A stretch of 64,000 bases of DNA from Rhodoblastus sp963736175 (GTDB taxonomy: Bacteria; Pseudomonadota; Alphaproteobacteria; Rhizobiales; Beijerinckiaceae), in NCBI GenBank assembly GCA_963736175.1, contig CAVTNU010000016.1, positions 1 to 64,000 on the forward strand. Reading direction: 5' to 3'. A program made the translations under genes and the position numbers. Shown here one piece after another: positions 54,570 to 63,474 of the stretch; position 1 is the stretch's first letter, and every line of letters starts with the position of its first letter. The notes beneath the pieces were generated by a model, which ran no database searches, was not told where the DNA came from, and saw only the letters and a program-made list of their open reading frames with translations.

Positions 54570-54866
54570 AATGACCAGCACCATCCCGAACAAGCTTGAA
54601 ATCAACTGTTTTGCCCCGCCGGAAAATCTCAACGCGCGGCAGGCGCTCGAAAAAATGCGGCGCTTCCTCATTGGCCTTGAAAAGGTCTCGCCCTGGCGCA
54701 GGCCCTTCGACGTCAGCGGCTCGACAGCCGAACACGCCAATATGCCTATCGCCGCCGATCTGTCGGAATTTGACTCCGTCGCGATGGTCGCCCTGCGGGA
54801 CGCCGAACAGACTTTCCGCTTTATTAATCCCGACAAGGACAACTTCAATCTGGATTATGAGTCTCA

Positions 54867-55801
54867 GAGTCTGTCCGCGAAGTTTAAGAGCTTAAACATA
54901 GCTTTCGCATCATCAAGCGGATTGACGCGAGGCGGATGAACGCCAAGGCGTTTCGCGTCAGGTTTTCGAAGTCCTTCGCCAATCTGCGGCATCTTCCGAG
55001 CCAGGCGAAGGTTCGCTCGACCACCCATCTGCGCGGGAGGACCTCGAAACCCTGCGCCTGATCGGAGCGCTTGACGATCTCGGTGACCAGGAGCGGCAAA
55101 ATCTTCTTTTGCGCCGCCCGGAACTTTGGGCCTTGATAGCCGCCGTCGGCGAAGAGTTTGCGCAGGAATGGGTGCAGTCCGAACATTGTCGCCAACACCA
55201 ATTTGCCGCCGTCGCGGTCCTGAATATCGGCGGGATGAACAATCGCGTGCAGCAGCAATCCTAAAGTGTCGACGAGGATATGGCGCTTCTTGCCCTTGAT
55301 CTTTTTCCCCGCGTCGTAGCCATTCGGATCGATGCAGCGCCCCCTTTTTCGGCGCTTTTGACGCTCTGGCTGTCGATCACGCAAGCTGTCGGGCTGGCTT
55401 CGCGCCCCATCGCCTCGCGACACTTCACATAGAGTGCGTGGTGGATGCGATCGAGCGTGCCGTTCCACGTCCACAGATCGAAATAATCGAACAGCGTGCT
55501 GCGCGGCGGCAAATCCTTCGGCACGTATCGCCATTGGCAGCCCGTGCTCAGCACGTACATCAGGCCGTTGACGACTTCACGCACATCGACGGTGCGCTTG
55601 CGCCCGCCGCGCTTGGCCGGCGGTATCAACGACGCGATATGCTCCCATTCGGCGTCGGTCAGGTCGCTGGGATAACGCAACTTGTCGCGGTTATATTGCG
55701 CGCGGTTCTCGCTCGTCCACATCGGCAGCCCCTCCAGAATCAGGCTACCTTCCATGAATCACATCCGACTCATGCGATTCAACTTCTTTTCGGACGGACA
55801 C
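54867..55801 (-). mobile_element. IS5-family insertion sequence, 935 bp
   Basis: The terminal inverted repeats, read inward, are GAGTCTGTCCGCGAAG and GTGTCCGTCCGAAAAG (12 of 16 identical). The element is flanked by the direct repeat TCA at 54864-54866 and 55802-55804, which fits the TNA target of the IS1031-like branch of IS5. It carries a two-frame DDE transposase on the minus strand and sits inside the immunity gene. Confidence 0.88.
54884..55755 (-). CDS. IS5-family DDE transposase, two overlapping frames
   Basis: The first frame (55755 to 55261) starts MEGSLILEGLPMWTSENR and carries the N-terminal DUF4096-like domain (YPSDLTDAEWEHIASLIP) and the first catalytic Asp (CVIDSQSV). The second frame (up to 55534, ending at 54884) holds the second Asp (LFADGGYQGPKF) and the Glu (WVVERTFAWLGRCRRLAKDFE, catalytic Glu after VV). 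The switch occurs at the A5G5 tract 55340-55349: a -1 slip there joins AEK to RGRCIDPNGYDAGKKIKG, the expected fusion. Such slippage is known in this branch, so the enzyme may be active, but a simple indel cannot be excluded. Confidence 0.85.
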
Positions 55802-56349
55802 TCACTCACACATCGGCTATCGTCTTTGTTTTTCGGATTATGTCGTCAAAAAAAGCACGGCGACGATATCTGGGTTTCAATAAGCACTAAATCTGGAAAC
55901 TCCATTACGCCACATTCAATGTTTTTAATAGAAGCTCCAAATTTTCTACGCGGCCACCTCAATTCTGAATGGGGAGAGACAAATATTATTATGGACAAAA
56001 TCAACAATTTTATTACGGAGTTTAATCCTGTTTTCTGTTCGTGCTCTACATTTGAAATGTATACGCCAGATATTTTCGAAACACAAAGCTATTACCTTGG
56101 TTGGCTAACCTATACGCGTGATCCGGCTTTCATCGTCGCATTGACCGGCGATCCGTTGGCGACGGCGTATCGCAATGGCTTGCTCATCAAGATTGGCGAG
56201 GATGTGTCAACGGCCGAAAGCCCGGAAACCCGCGCCCAACTCATCCGCCTGCGCGACAAACTGACTGCGGCGGGCGTCACGGGCTGGACGATGTGAGGCG
56301 GCGCCCAGGTCAGTGATGTTCGCGAGGCCCGGCCAGAGTTCCAACAGGT

Positions 56350-56787
56350 TCAGGCCAACGCCTCCAGCACGGCGCGATGTTTCGGCGGGATCGGCGCCGG
56401 CCGCTGACCGCTTCGCGTCACATAGACGTGGGTAAAGGCGCCGCGCGCCGCCGCGACCATTGCGCCCGCGGCGAAAACGCCGAGATCGTAACGCACCGAC
56501 GAGCGTCCGATATGGGCGACCTTGACGCCGATTTCGACGCCGCCCGGGTAGGCGAGCGAGGCGAAATAGACGCAATTGGTCTCGACCACCAGACCGATGA
56601 CCTCGCTCGCGGCGATATCGAGCGCGCCCGCCTCGATCAACAACTGGTTCACCGCGGTGTCGAAAAAGGAATAATAGGCGACGTTGTTGACATGGCCGTA
56701 AGCGTCATTGTCGTTCCAACGCAGGCTGATCGGCACGAAACGGCGATAATCCCCGCGCGTCGGCGGCTTTGGCCTTTGCTCTGTCAT
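56350..56787 (-). CDS. 4-hydroxybenzoyl-CoA-type acyl-CoA thioesterase
   Basis: A 145-residue hot-dog-fold thioesterase. The catalytic motif RWNDNDAYGHVNNVAYYSF with its Asp and His-Val-Asn-Asn is typical of the YbgC/FadM branch, followed by ETNCVYFASLAYPG. It hydrolyses an acyl-CoA; chain length cannot be told. The ATG overlaps the methyltransferase stop by four bases (ATGA), so the two are co-translated. Confidence 0.92.
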   Translation of the reverse strand: MTEQRPKPPTRGDYRRFVPISLRWNDNDAYGHVNNVAYYSFFDTAVNQLLIEAGALDIAASEVIGLVVETNCVYFASLAYPGGVEIGVKVAHIGRSSVRYDLGVFAAGAMVAAARGAFTHVYVTRSGQRPAPIPPKHRAVLEALA

Positions 56788-57689
56788 TGCGACCCCTCTT
56801 CATTGCGTCGGCGCGCCCGCGCCAGCCCCTCGGCCAGCGACATTTTCGCCGATCCCGGCGCCAAAGGCTTTTGCTGGCTCTCATGCGGCGCCCAGCCCGA
56901 AAGCCAGACGATTTCGAACGTCGCGCGCACCCGCCCGTCTTCGTCGGCGAAATTTTCAGCGTAGATTTCGGCGGCGCGAAAGGCCACAGCGCGGCGCAAG
57001 GGCCGGCGCGCGCCGGCGATCAGCGTGTTGGTCGCGCCCATGGCGCGCAGATCGCGCATCAAATGCAACGCCGAGGGATAGCGAACAGTCAGCGTTTCGC
57101 TGTCGGTCACCGGCAAAGCGTAGCCGGCGCGCTGGAGCAGCGCCCCCAGATCGCGCAAATCGACGAAAGGCGCGACGCGCGGGCTGGCGCCGCCCTCGAT
57201 CTCATCCTGCGCCAGCGCCAGCGCCTGACGCAATTCGTACAAGGATCGCCCGCCCACCATCGCGGCGAGAAACAGTCCGTCGGGCGCCAACGCGCGGCGG
57301 ATTTGCGCCAGGACGCCGGGCAGGTCGTTGACGACATGCAGCCCCAGCGCCGAGACGACGAGGTCGAAGGCGTGGGGCGCGAAAGGCAGGCGTTCCTCGT
57401 CGGCGACGAGGCGCGCGCCCTGCTCCCCGGCGACGGCGAGAACAGGAGCCGCGCGCAGGACGAACCGGCCGTCGCGCGCCAGCGCCCGCGCCAGCGCCGG
57501 ATGGGGCGAGCCGAGATCGAGCGCGCGCGGAAAATCGCGGCTGATGGCGGAAAGGCGGAACAGGCAATCCTCGAGGGTCCGCGCGAACAGAAAGTCGGCC
57601 GGCTCCTGGCGCCCCGCGGCGCGAATCAGGCGCCGGCGATAAAGCGCGCGGTCGAAGATCTGCGGCGGATTTTGCGGCGGATTTTGCAC
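56784..57689 (-). CDS. SAM-dependent methyltransferase, BioC/NDUFAF5-like
   Basis: A 301-residue class I methyltransferase. The N-terminal segment IFDRALYRRRLIRAA and DFLFARTLEDCLFRL, the SAM loop ALDLGSPHPALARAL, the acidic strand end VADEERLPFAPHAFDLVVS and the post-motif ALGLHVVNDLPG match the family that includes NDUFAF5, an arginine hydroxylase/assembly factor of complex I, and BioC. The GTG at 57689 gives VQNPPQNPPQIFDR (a short NPPQ duplication) as start and a normal length. Coupled to the thioesterase gene. Confidence 0.85.
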   Translation of the reverse strand: MQNPPQNPPQIFDRALYRRRLIRAAGRQEPADFLFARTLEDCLFRLSAISRDFPRALDLGSPHPALARALARDGRFVLRAAPVLAVAGEQGARLVADEERLPFAPHAFDLVVSALGLHVVNDLPGVLAQIRRALAPDGLFLAAMVGGRSLYELRQALALAQDEIEGGASPRVAPFVDLRDLGALLQRAGYALPVTDSETLTVRYPSALHLMRDLRAMGATNTLIAGARRPLRRAVAFRAAEIYAENFADEDGRVRATFEIVWLSGWAPHESQQKPLAPGSAKMSLAEGLARARRRNEEGSQ

Positions 57690-57761
57690 TTGGACTTTAT
57701 GCCGGCAAGCCGGCCCGCAACGCAAGAGCGACGCCTGCGGCGCCGCGCGCGGTCCGCCTCG

Positions 57762-59066
57762 TCACGACACCCCGACGCCGTAATAGGCGAAGCCGTGTTT
57801 GCGCATGATGTCGGGGCGATAGACGTTGCGCAGATCGACGATAATCGGCGCGGCGAGGTTCGCCTTGATGCGGTCGAGGTCCAGCGCGCGAAACGCGTCC
57901 CATTCGGTGACGATGACCAGCGCGTGCGCGCCCTGCGCGCAGGAATAGGCGTCATCGCAAAACACGACGTTCGGCATGACCGGTTTGGCCTGGCTCATGC
58001 TCTCAGGGTCATAGGCGCGCAAATTGGCCCCCGCGTCCTCCAGCGCCGTCGCCAGCGCGATGGAGGGCGCGTCGCGCATATCGTCGGTATTCGGCTTGAA
58101 CGCCAAGCCGAGCAAAGCGATGGTCTTGCCGCGCGCCGATCCGCCGCAGGCGGCGATGACCCGTTTCGCCATGCCGCGCTTGCGCTGCTCATTGACGGCG
58201 ACGACGGTTTCGACGATCCGCACCGAACAATCGAAATCATGCGCCGTCTTGATCAGCGCCGCAGCGTCCTTGGGGAAACACGAACCGCCAAAGCCGGGAC
58301 CGGGATGCAGGAATTTCGGACCGATGCGATTGTCCATACCGATGCCGCGCGCGACGTCCTGCACGTTGGCGCCGGTCTTTTCGCACAGATCCGCCATCTC
58401 GTTGATGAAGGTGATCTTGGTCGCCAAAAAGGCGTTGGCCGCGTATTTGATGAGTTCGGCGCTGCGGCGTTCGACGAAGAACAAAGGCGGCTGATTGAGG
58501 TTCAACGGCCGGTAGACTTCGGTCATCACCTCGCGCGCGCGCGGTTCGACCGTGCCGATGACGATGCGGTCCGGCCGTTTGAAATCGCCCAGCGCCGCGC
58601 CTTCACGCAGAAATTCGGGATTGGAGACGACGGCGAAATCGGCTTCGGGACGCGCCTGCTTGATGATGCGCTCGACTTCGTCGCCCGTGCCCACCGGCGC
58701 CGTCGATTTGGTGACGACCACGGTGAAGCCGTTCAAGGCGCCGGCGATCTCCTTCGCCGCCGCGTAGATATAGGAAAGGTCGGCGTGCCCGTCGCCGCGA
58801 CGCGACGGCGTGCCCACCGCGATAAACACGGCGTCGGCGTCGCCGACGGCCGTGGCGAGATCGGTCGAGAAAAACAAGCGATTCTGACGAACGTTGGCCG
58901 CGACCAATTGATCGAGCCCCGGCTCGAAAATCGGCATTTCGCCGCGCAGCAACGATTCGATTCGCGATTCGTCCTTGTCCAGACACGTGACGATATGGCC
59001 GAAGTCCGCGAAACAAGCGCCCGAAACCAGGCCGACATAACCAGATCCAACAACGGCGATGCGCAT
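57762..59066 (-). CDS. UDP-glucose 6-dehydrogenase
   Basis: It oxidises UDP-glucose to UDP-glucuronate with two NAD. The 434-residue product has the NAD motif GSGYVGLVSGACFADFG, the substrate segment STAPVGTGDEVE and the catalytic Cys in GFGGSCFPKDAAAL. The length is standard. It is divergent from the UDP-glucuronate decarboxylase gene 226 bases away; together they make UDP-xylose. Confidence 0.96.
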   Translation of the reverse strand: MRIAVVGSGYVGLVSGACFADFGHIVTCLDKDESRIESLLRGEMPIFEPGLDQLVAANVRQNRLFFSTDLATAVGDADAVFIAVGTPSRRGDGHADLSYIYAAAKEIAGALNGFTVVVTKSTAPVGTGDEVERIIKQARPEADFAVVSNPEFLREGAALGDFKRPDRIVIGTVEPRAREVMTEVYRPLNLNQPPLFFVERRSAELIKYAANAFLATKITFINEMADLCEKTGANVQDVARGIGMDNRIGPKFLHPGPGFGGSCFPKDAAALIKTAHDFDCSVRIVETVVAVNEQRKRGMAKRVIAACGGSARGKTIALLGLAFKPNTDDMRDAPSIALATALEDAGANLRAYDPESMSQAKPVMPNVVFCDDAYSCAQGAHALVIVTEWDAFRALDLDRIKANLAAPIIVDLRNVYRPDIMRKHGFAYYGVGVS

Positions 59067-59292
59067 GAAATTCCCACAAAAAGTTTCAGCATCAACTCTT
59101 TAGCGCCAGGCATGCGCGCCGGAGCGGTAGCGGAGAATTATGACGTGCTCATATCGCTTTGGAAAAAAAAAGACAATTCGCCCGGTTTGCCCCGAATTCC
59201 TTGATTTGGGGGGCGGACGCGGGGCAAAATCACTTGCCTCAGGTCCAAGACGCGCTAGACCGGCGGCTTGCTTTGAGACGAGGCGCAACATC

Positions 59293-60273
59293 ATGCATAA
59301 ACGAATTCTCGTCACCGGCGGCGCGGGATTTCTCGGTTCGCATTTATGCGAGCGCCTGCTCGAAGGCGGCCACGACGTCCTGTGCGTCGACAATTTCTTC
59401 ACCGGCTCGCGGCGCAACATCGCTCATCTTCTTGACCACAAGGCCTTTGAGCTGCTGCGGCACGACGTGACCTTTCCGCTCTATGTCGAAGTCGACGAAA
59501 TCTACAATCTCGCCTGTCCCGCCTCGCCGATTCACTACCAGTTCGATCCGGTCCAGACCACCAAGACCAGCGTCATCGGCGCCATCAACATGCTCGGCCT
59601 CGCCAAGCGGCTGAAGATCAAAATGCTGCAGGCCTCGACTTCGGAAGTCTACGGCGATCCGACGATGCACCCGCAAAAGGAAGATTATTGGGGCAACGTC
59701 AATCCGATCGGCTTTCGCGCCTGCTACGACGAGGGCAAGCGTTGCGCCGAAACGCTGGTGTTCGATTATGTCCGCCAGCACAAGCTCGCCGCCAAGGTGG
59801 TGCGCATTTTCAACACCTACGGCCCGCGCATGCATCCCAATGACGGGCGAGTCGTCTCCAATTTCATCGTTCAGGCCCTGCGCGGCCAGGACATCACCCT
59901 TTACGGCGACGGCGCCCAGACGCGCTCGTTCTGCTATGTCGACGATCTGATCGACGCGATGGTCGCCATGATGGCGACGAGCGCCGAGGTGACCGGCCCG
60001 ATCAACACCGGCAATCCGACGGAGTTCGCCATCCGCGAGCTCGCCGAGGTGATCATCGAAATGACCGGCTCCAAATCGAAACTGGCCTTTGCGCCGTTGC
60101 CCTCGGACGATCCCAGGCAGCGCCAGCCCGACATCGCCAAGGCCCGCGACATCCTGGGTTGGGAGCCGAAAATCGCCTTGCGGCAGGGCCTGGTCAAAAC
60201 CATCGCCTATTTCGACGCTCTGCTGAGCGCCGCTAACGATTCGCACGCCATCGGCGCCATGCGCTCGTCATAA
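59293..60273 (+). CDS. UDP-glucuronate decarboxylase (UDP-xylose synthase)
   Basis: An NAD-dependent short-chain dehydrogenase/epimerase-type enzyme that converts UDP-glucuronate to UDP-xylose. The NAD motif is GGAGFLGSHLC (residues 9-19), the catalytic pair is YDEGK in GFRACYDEGKRCAE, and the UXS-specific segments HDVTFPLYVEVDEIYNLACP (substrate/NAD) and RVVSNFIVQALRGQDITLYG are present. The ATG at 59293 gives 326 residues; the frame is open upstream without similarity. It is divergent from ugd, consistent with a nucleotide-sugar pair for surface polysaccharide. Confidence 0.94.
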   Translation: MHKRILVTGGAGFLGSHLCERLLEGGHDVLCVDNFFTGSRRNIAHLLDHKAFELLRHDVTFPLYVEVDEIYNLACPASPIHYQFDPVQTTKTSVIGAINMLGLAKRLKIKMLQASTSEVYGDPTMHPQKEDYWGNVNPIGFRACYDEGKRCAETLVFDYVRQHKLAAKVVRIFNTYGPRMHPNDGRVVSNFIVQALRGQDITLYGDGAQTRSFCYVDDLIDAMVAMMATSAEVTGPINTGNPTEFAIRELAEVIIEMTGSKSKLAFAPLPSDDPRQRQPDIAKARDILGWEPKIALRQGLVKTIAYFDALLSAANDSHAIGAMRSS

Positions 60274-60416
60274 CAAGCGCGCGCGAAGCGCGCCCTTCGC
60301 GTGGCGCGATTTGGAACCCTACGCCGCCGTTGGTCAGCGCCGTTCTGGACATCCATTTCACGGGTTGTTCAATGTTTCTCGCCGAAATAGGATTCTTAAC
60401 CAAGAGAGCGTTGAAA

Positions 60417-60878
60417 ATGGGATCGGATCGCGAGCCATTTTTCGGGAAGCGCGACGACCGCGCGCCAAACGCCGCGTTCGGCGCACGCGTGATCGCGGCC
60501 TACGCCCGCGTCGCGCGATTTTTCGTATGGGCGTGCGTATTAGCGATCGTCGTTCTGTCGCTCGTTCCCGGCTCCATGCGGCCGCATACGCCGATGCCCG
60601 GCCGGATGGAGCATTTCGTCGCCTACGCCGGCGCCGGGCTGTTTCTCGCTTTGGGATATCAGAGCGCGCGGCAACGCATGTTGGGCTGGCTCTGCCTTGC
60701 CGCCGGCAGCGGGCTGTTCGAAATCCTGCAGAATTTCACGCCCGACCGCGGACCAAGCGCTTATGACGCCTTGGCCAGCGCCGGCGGCCTGACCGTCGGT
60801 CTCCTCGTCGGCGCGCTCGCCGCCGCTTTGGCCTTTCATTGGCTTTGTCATTGCGGCGTCAAAAACGCCGTCGAATAA
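60417..60878 (+). CDS. VanZ-like membrane protein
   Basis: A 153-residue protein with four membrane segments. The VanZ pattern is seen in VLSLVPGSMRPHTPMPGRME, HFVAYAGAGLFLALGY and FEILQNFTPDRGPSAYDALA, which contain the conserved Pro, His and Asp residues. The ATG at 60417 has AGAGAG upstream. VanZ-like proteins are often found near polysaccharide genes; the function is undefined. Confidence 0.85.
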   Translation: MGSDREPFFGKRDDRAPNAAFGARVIAAYARVARFFVWACVLAIVVLSLVPGSMRPHTPMPGRMEHFVAYAGAGLFLALGYQSARQRMLGWLCLAAGSGLFEILQNFTPDRGPSAYDALASAGGLTVGLLVGALAAALAFHWLCHCGVKNAVE

Positions 60879-60918
60879 TCGATCGAGCGCTCCTCCCGCC
60901 GCCAGAAAGCGCCTTTTC

Positions 60919-61926
60919 ATGCGTCGACGCATCCTGCGCAACCTCGCCCTCGCGTTTTTCACGGCGATCGGCGTCGCCGATCCGGCTACGCGAGCCGGCG
61001 CGATCGATCGTCCCGACGCGCGGGCGTTCGATCACATCTATGTCATCGTGCTGGAAAACCACAGTTTCAACGACGCGCTCTACAGCGGCTCCTCGCCCTT
61101 CCTGTTGAACCTGTCGCGCACGCAACGGCTGGCCACGAATTATTTCGGCGTCGCCCACCCCAGCCTGCCGAACTATCTGGCGATGATCGCCGGCGACGAG
61201 TTCGGCATCCGCGACGACGCGCCGAGCTGTTTCGCCTCTGATTTGCCGTCTGGACACGCTTGCCATCGCTTGCCCGGCGACACGTTGGTCGATCAATTGG
61301 AGGCGGCCGGACTCAGCTTCGCGCTCTATGCGGAAACGCTGCCGAGCGCCGGCGCGCTGGCGCATATATTTCCCCCCGATGCGTCGAATGCGCTTTATGC
61401 GCAAAAGCACAATCCATTTCCCTATTTCGAGAAGATCGCCGAGAATCCAGCCCGCCTCGCCCGGTTAAAGCCACTCGAAGCGCTGGCCGACGATCTTGGC
61501 GGCGCGGGGCCGAATTTCGCCCTGATCGTGCCCAACCAATGTCATGACGGGCACGGCTTGCCCCTCTGCCGCGACCGCGATCAGTTGCGACAGGATTACG
61601 ACGCGTTTGTCGAGCATACGGTCGGCTTGATCCGCGCCTCGCCGAACTGGACGCAGAGATCGGCGATCGTCGTCACCTTCGACGAGGGCGCCGCCGACGC
61701 CGGCGCAAGACGCGTGCGCCCGGACGTCGAGTCCCACGCCGGCTATAATGAAAACCACGTGGCCACCGTCGTCGTGACGAAATGCGGCGGGCCCGCGCAA
61801 AACGACGTCCGATTGAACCACTACAGCCTTCTGGCGACGATCGAGGACGGCTTCAACTTGTCGCGGCTGCGCAAGGCCGCCGAAGCGACGACGATGACGG
61901 ACATGTTCGTCGCCTCGTGCCCGTAA
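60919..61926 (+). CDS. Exported phosphoesterase (acid phosphatase/phospholipase C family)
   Basis: A 335-residue protein with a signal peptide (LALAFFTAIGVADPATRAGA). The alkaline-phosphatase-like phosphoesterase fold shows HIYVIVLENHSFND (metal-binding Glu-Asn), HPSLPNYLAMIAGDEFG (nucleophile region), PNQCHDGHG, VTFDEGAAD and SHAGYNENHVATVVV. Members hydrolyse phosphomonoesters or phospholipids in the periplasm. It lies 40 bases after the VanZ-like gene on the same strand. The substrate is unknown. Confidence 0.88.
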   Translation: MRRRILRNLALAFFTAIGVADPATRAGAIDRPDARAFDHIYVIVLENHSFNDALYSGSSPFLLNLSRTQRLATNYFGVAHPSLPNYLAMIAGDEFGIRDDAPSCFASDLPSGHACHRLPGDTLVDQLEAAGLSFALYAETLPSAGALAHIFPPDASNALYAQKHNPFPYFEKIAENPARLARLKPLEALADDLGGAGPNFALIVPNQCHDGHGLPLCRDRDQLRQDYDAFVEHTVGLIRASPNWTQRSAIVVTFDEGAADAGARRVRPDVESHAGYNENHVATVVVTKCGGPAQNDVRLNHYSLLATIEDGFNLSRLRKAAEATTMTDMFVASCP

Positions 61927-62278
61927 ACGACACGATCAGGGCCTGTCCGCGACGCGGCGAAGGCGGACGAAACGCGGACGCAAATCGTCGCATTGCGTCG
62001 CGCCAAGAGCAAAAATATTACTTATATTCAATTCGATAAGCGATGCCGTCGCGCCGCCCGGCCTTGATTGTCGTCAATGCGGGCGGTTCTCTTTGATTTT
62101 ACGACCTTTTCGAGGGTGCGCGAAAGGGATGCAGCGACGAAGCCAAGGCTGCTGTAGGATCGTTTGGCGCGTGGCCGCCGGGGCGCGCCGGAAATCCGAC
62201 GGACAGGCTGATCTTTCCGGCGCGGCGTCACGGTCGAGGCAGGCGAAAGACGATGCGCGGCAGGGAAGTCGGTGAAGC
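61927..62278. other. Intergenic region before the efflux operon
   Basis: About 350 bases with an AT-rich patch at 62010-62040 that may hold the efflux operon promoter. No gene, repeat or operator is recognised. Confidence 0.4.
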
Positions 62279-63472
62279 ATGGAACAAACGATCGTTCGAG
62301 AGAGCCAGCGAACCGGCGGCGGCGAGGCCGGCAAAACGACGGAGGCGGGCGGCGGACGAAGCGATCGACGTCGGTGGATTGTGGCGGGACTTGTCGTCCT
62401 GACGGTCGTCGGCGCCGTCGGCTTCCATCTATTTTCGCAACGTGAACAGGGCGCCCGCTATCTGACCGCGCAGGTCACGCGTGGACCCGTCGTCCGCGCC
62501 ATTTCGGCGAGCGGCACCGTCAATCCCTTTTTAACCATCATCGTCGGGGTCTATGTTTCCGGAGTCGTTCAAAATCTTTATTGCGATTACAATACGATCG
62601 TTCGCAAAGGGCAGCTCTGCGCGCAGATCGACGCGCGCCCCTACACAGCCGCCTTGAAACAGGCGGAAGGGCAGCTCGCGCGCGATCAGGCGCAACTTGA
62701 CGGCGCGCGGGTCAATCTCGAACGCTATCGCGGTCTGGTCGCTCAGAACTCGATCGCGCGGCAAACGTTCGACGATCAATCGGCCGCCGTCCATCAGCTC
62801 GAAGGAACGGTAAAATTCGACCAGGGTCTGGTCGACACGGCCCGAACCAATCTGGCTTACACCGATATCGTCTCGCCAGTGGACGGCGTCGTCGTCTCGC
62901 GCAATGTCACGATCGGCCAGACGGAAGCGGCCAGCCTGCAAACGCCGACCCTGTTCCTTATCGCCACCGACCTCGCCGATATGGAAGTGGACACCAATGT
63001 CACCGAAAGCGACATCGGCGCGGTAGCCCAGGGCCAGAGCGCGACCTTCACGGTCGAAAGCTTTCCGGAGCGGCCGTTCCAAGGGAAAGTTCTGCAATTG
63101 CGTCAGGCGCCGCAGACCGTGCAGAACGTCGTCACCTATGACGTCGTTGTCGGTTTCGAAAACAAGGGCATGGCGCTGAAGCCGGGAATGACGGCGACGG
63201 TTCTCATCGAGACGGCCCGCCGCGACAATGTCCTGCGCATTCCCGATCGCGCGTTGCGCTATACGCCCGTGGGCGCTCGCCGCGCCAACGACGCGCAGCA
63301 GCGGCAAGTCTGGGTTTTGCGCAATGGCGCGCCGCAACAGGTTTCGCTCAAGGTCGGGCTCGACGACGAAACCAATTCCGAGTTGATCTCCGGCGCGTTG
63401 CAGGAAAACGACGAACTTGTCATCGGCGAACAGCGCGCCAATCAAGCCGCCTCGCCGCGTTTCGGTTTGTAA
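62279..63472 (+). CDS. macA: MacA-like periplasmic adaptor of an ABC efflux system
   Basis: A 397-residue membrane fusion protein. One N-terminal membrane anchor (WIVAGLVVLTVVGAVGFHLF) precedes the lipoyl halves (VYVSGVVQNLYCDYN with VRKGQLCAQID; LAYTDIVSPVDGVVVSRNV), a coiled-coil hairpin between them and a beta-barrel with FTVESFPERPFQGKVLQLR. The stop overlaps no base of the ATPase gene, which starts two bases later, giving the macAB order. MacAB systems export peptides, macrolides or outer-membrane intermediates; the cargo here is unknown. Confidence 0.9.
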   Translation: MEQTIVRESQRTGGGEAGKTTEAGGGRSDRRRWIVAGLVVLTVVGAVGFHLFSQREQGARYLTAQVTRGPVVRAISASGTVNPFLTIIVGVYVSGVVQNLYCDYNTIVRKGQLCAQIDARPYTAALKQAEGQLARDQAQLDGARVNLERYRGLVAQNSIARQTFDDQSAAVHQLEGTVKFDQGLVDTARTNLAYTDIVSPVDGVVVSRNVTIGQTEAASLQTPTLFLIATDLADMEVDTNVTESDIGAVAQGQSATFTVESFPERPFQGKVLQLRQAPQTVQNVVTYDVVVGFENKGMALKPGMTATVLIETARRDNVLRIPDRALRYTPVGARRANDAQQRQVWVLRNGAPQQVSLKVGLDDETNSELISGALQENDELVIGEQRANQAASPRFGL

Positions 63473-63474
63473 CG

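Larger units (their letters stand above)
54571..56296 (+). pseudogene. Imm52-like immunity gene, split by an IS and frameshifted
   Basis: The gene starts at the ATG at 54571 (GGAGCCG upstream), directly after the toxin. It reads to DYES at 54864, where an IS is inserted, and resumes after 55804. With the IS and one TCA copy removed, the frame continues DYESHSHIGYRLCFSDYVV and then breaks at a run of seven A (55848-55854). Adding one A restores DDIWVSISTKSG through to GVTGWTM, giving about 260 residues. This is compatible with the Imm52 family, which partners Tox-REase-5 toxins. The second half is clearly more AT-rich than the surrounding genes, which points to transfer. Imm52 is my best guess; the split itself is plain. 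Confidence 0.7.

Noticed and set aside
56769..59204. Plus-strand frame of about 810 codons over the thioesterase, methyltransferase and ugd genes
   Set aside because: Three well-defined minus-strand genes occupy the region; the frame is an antisense shadow.
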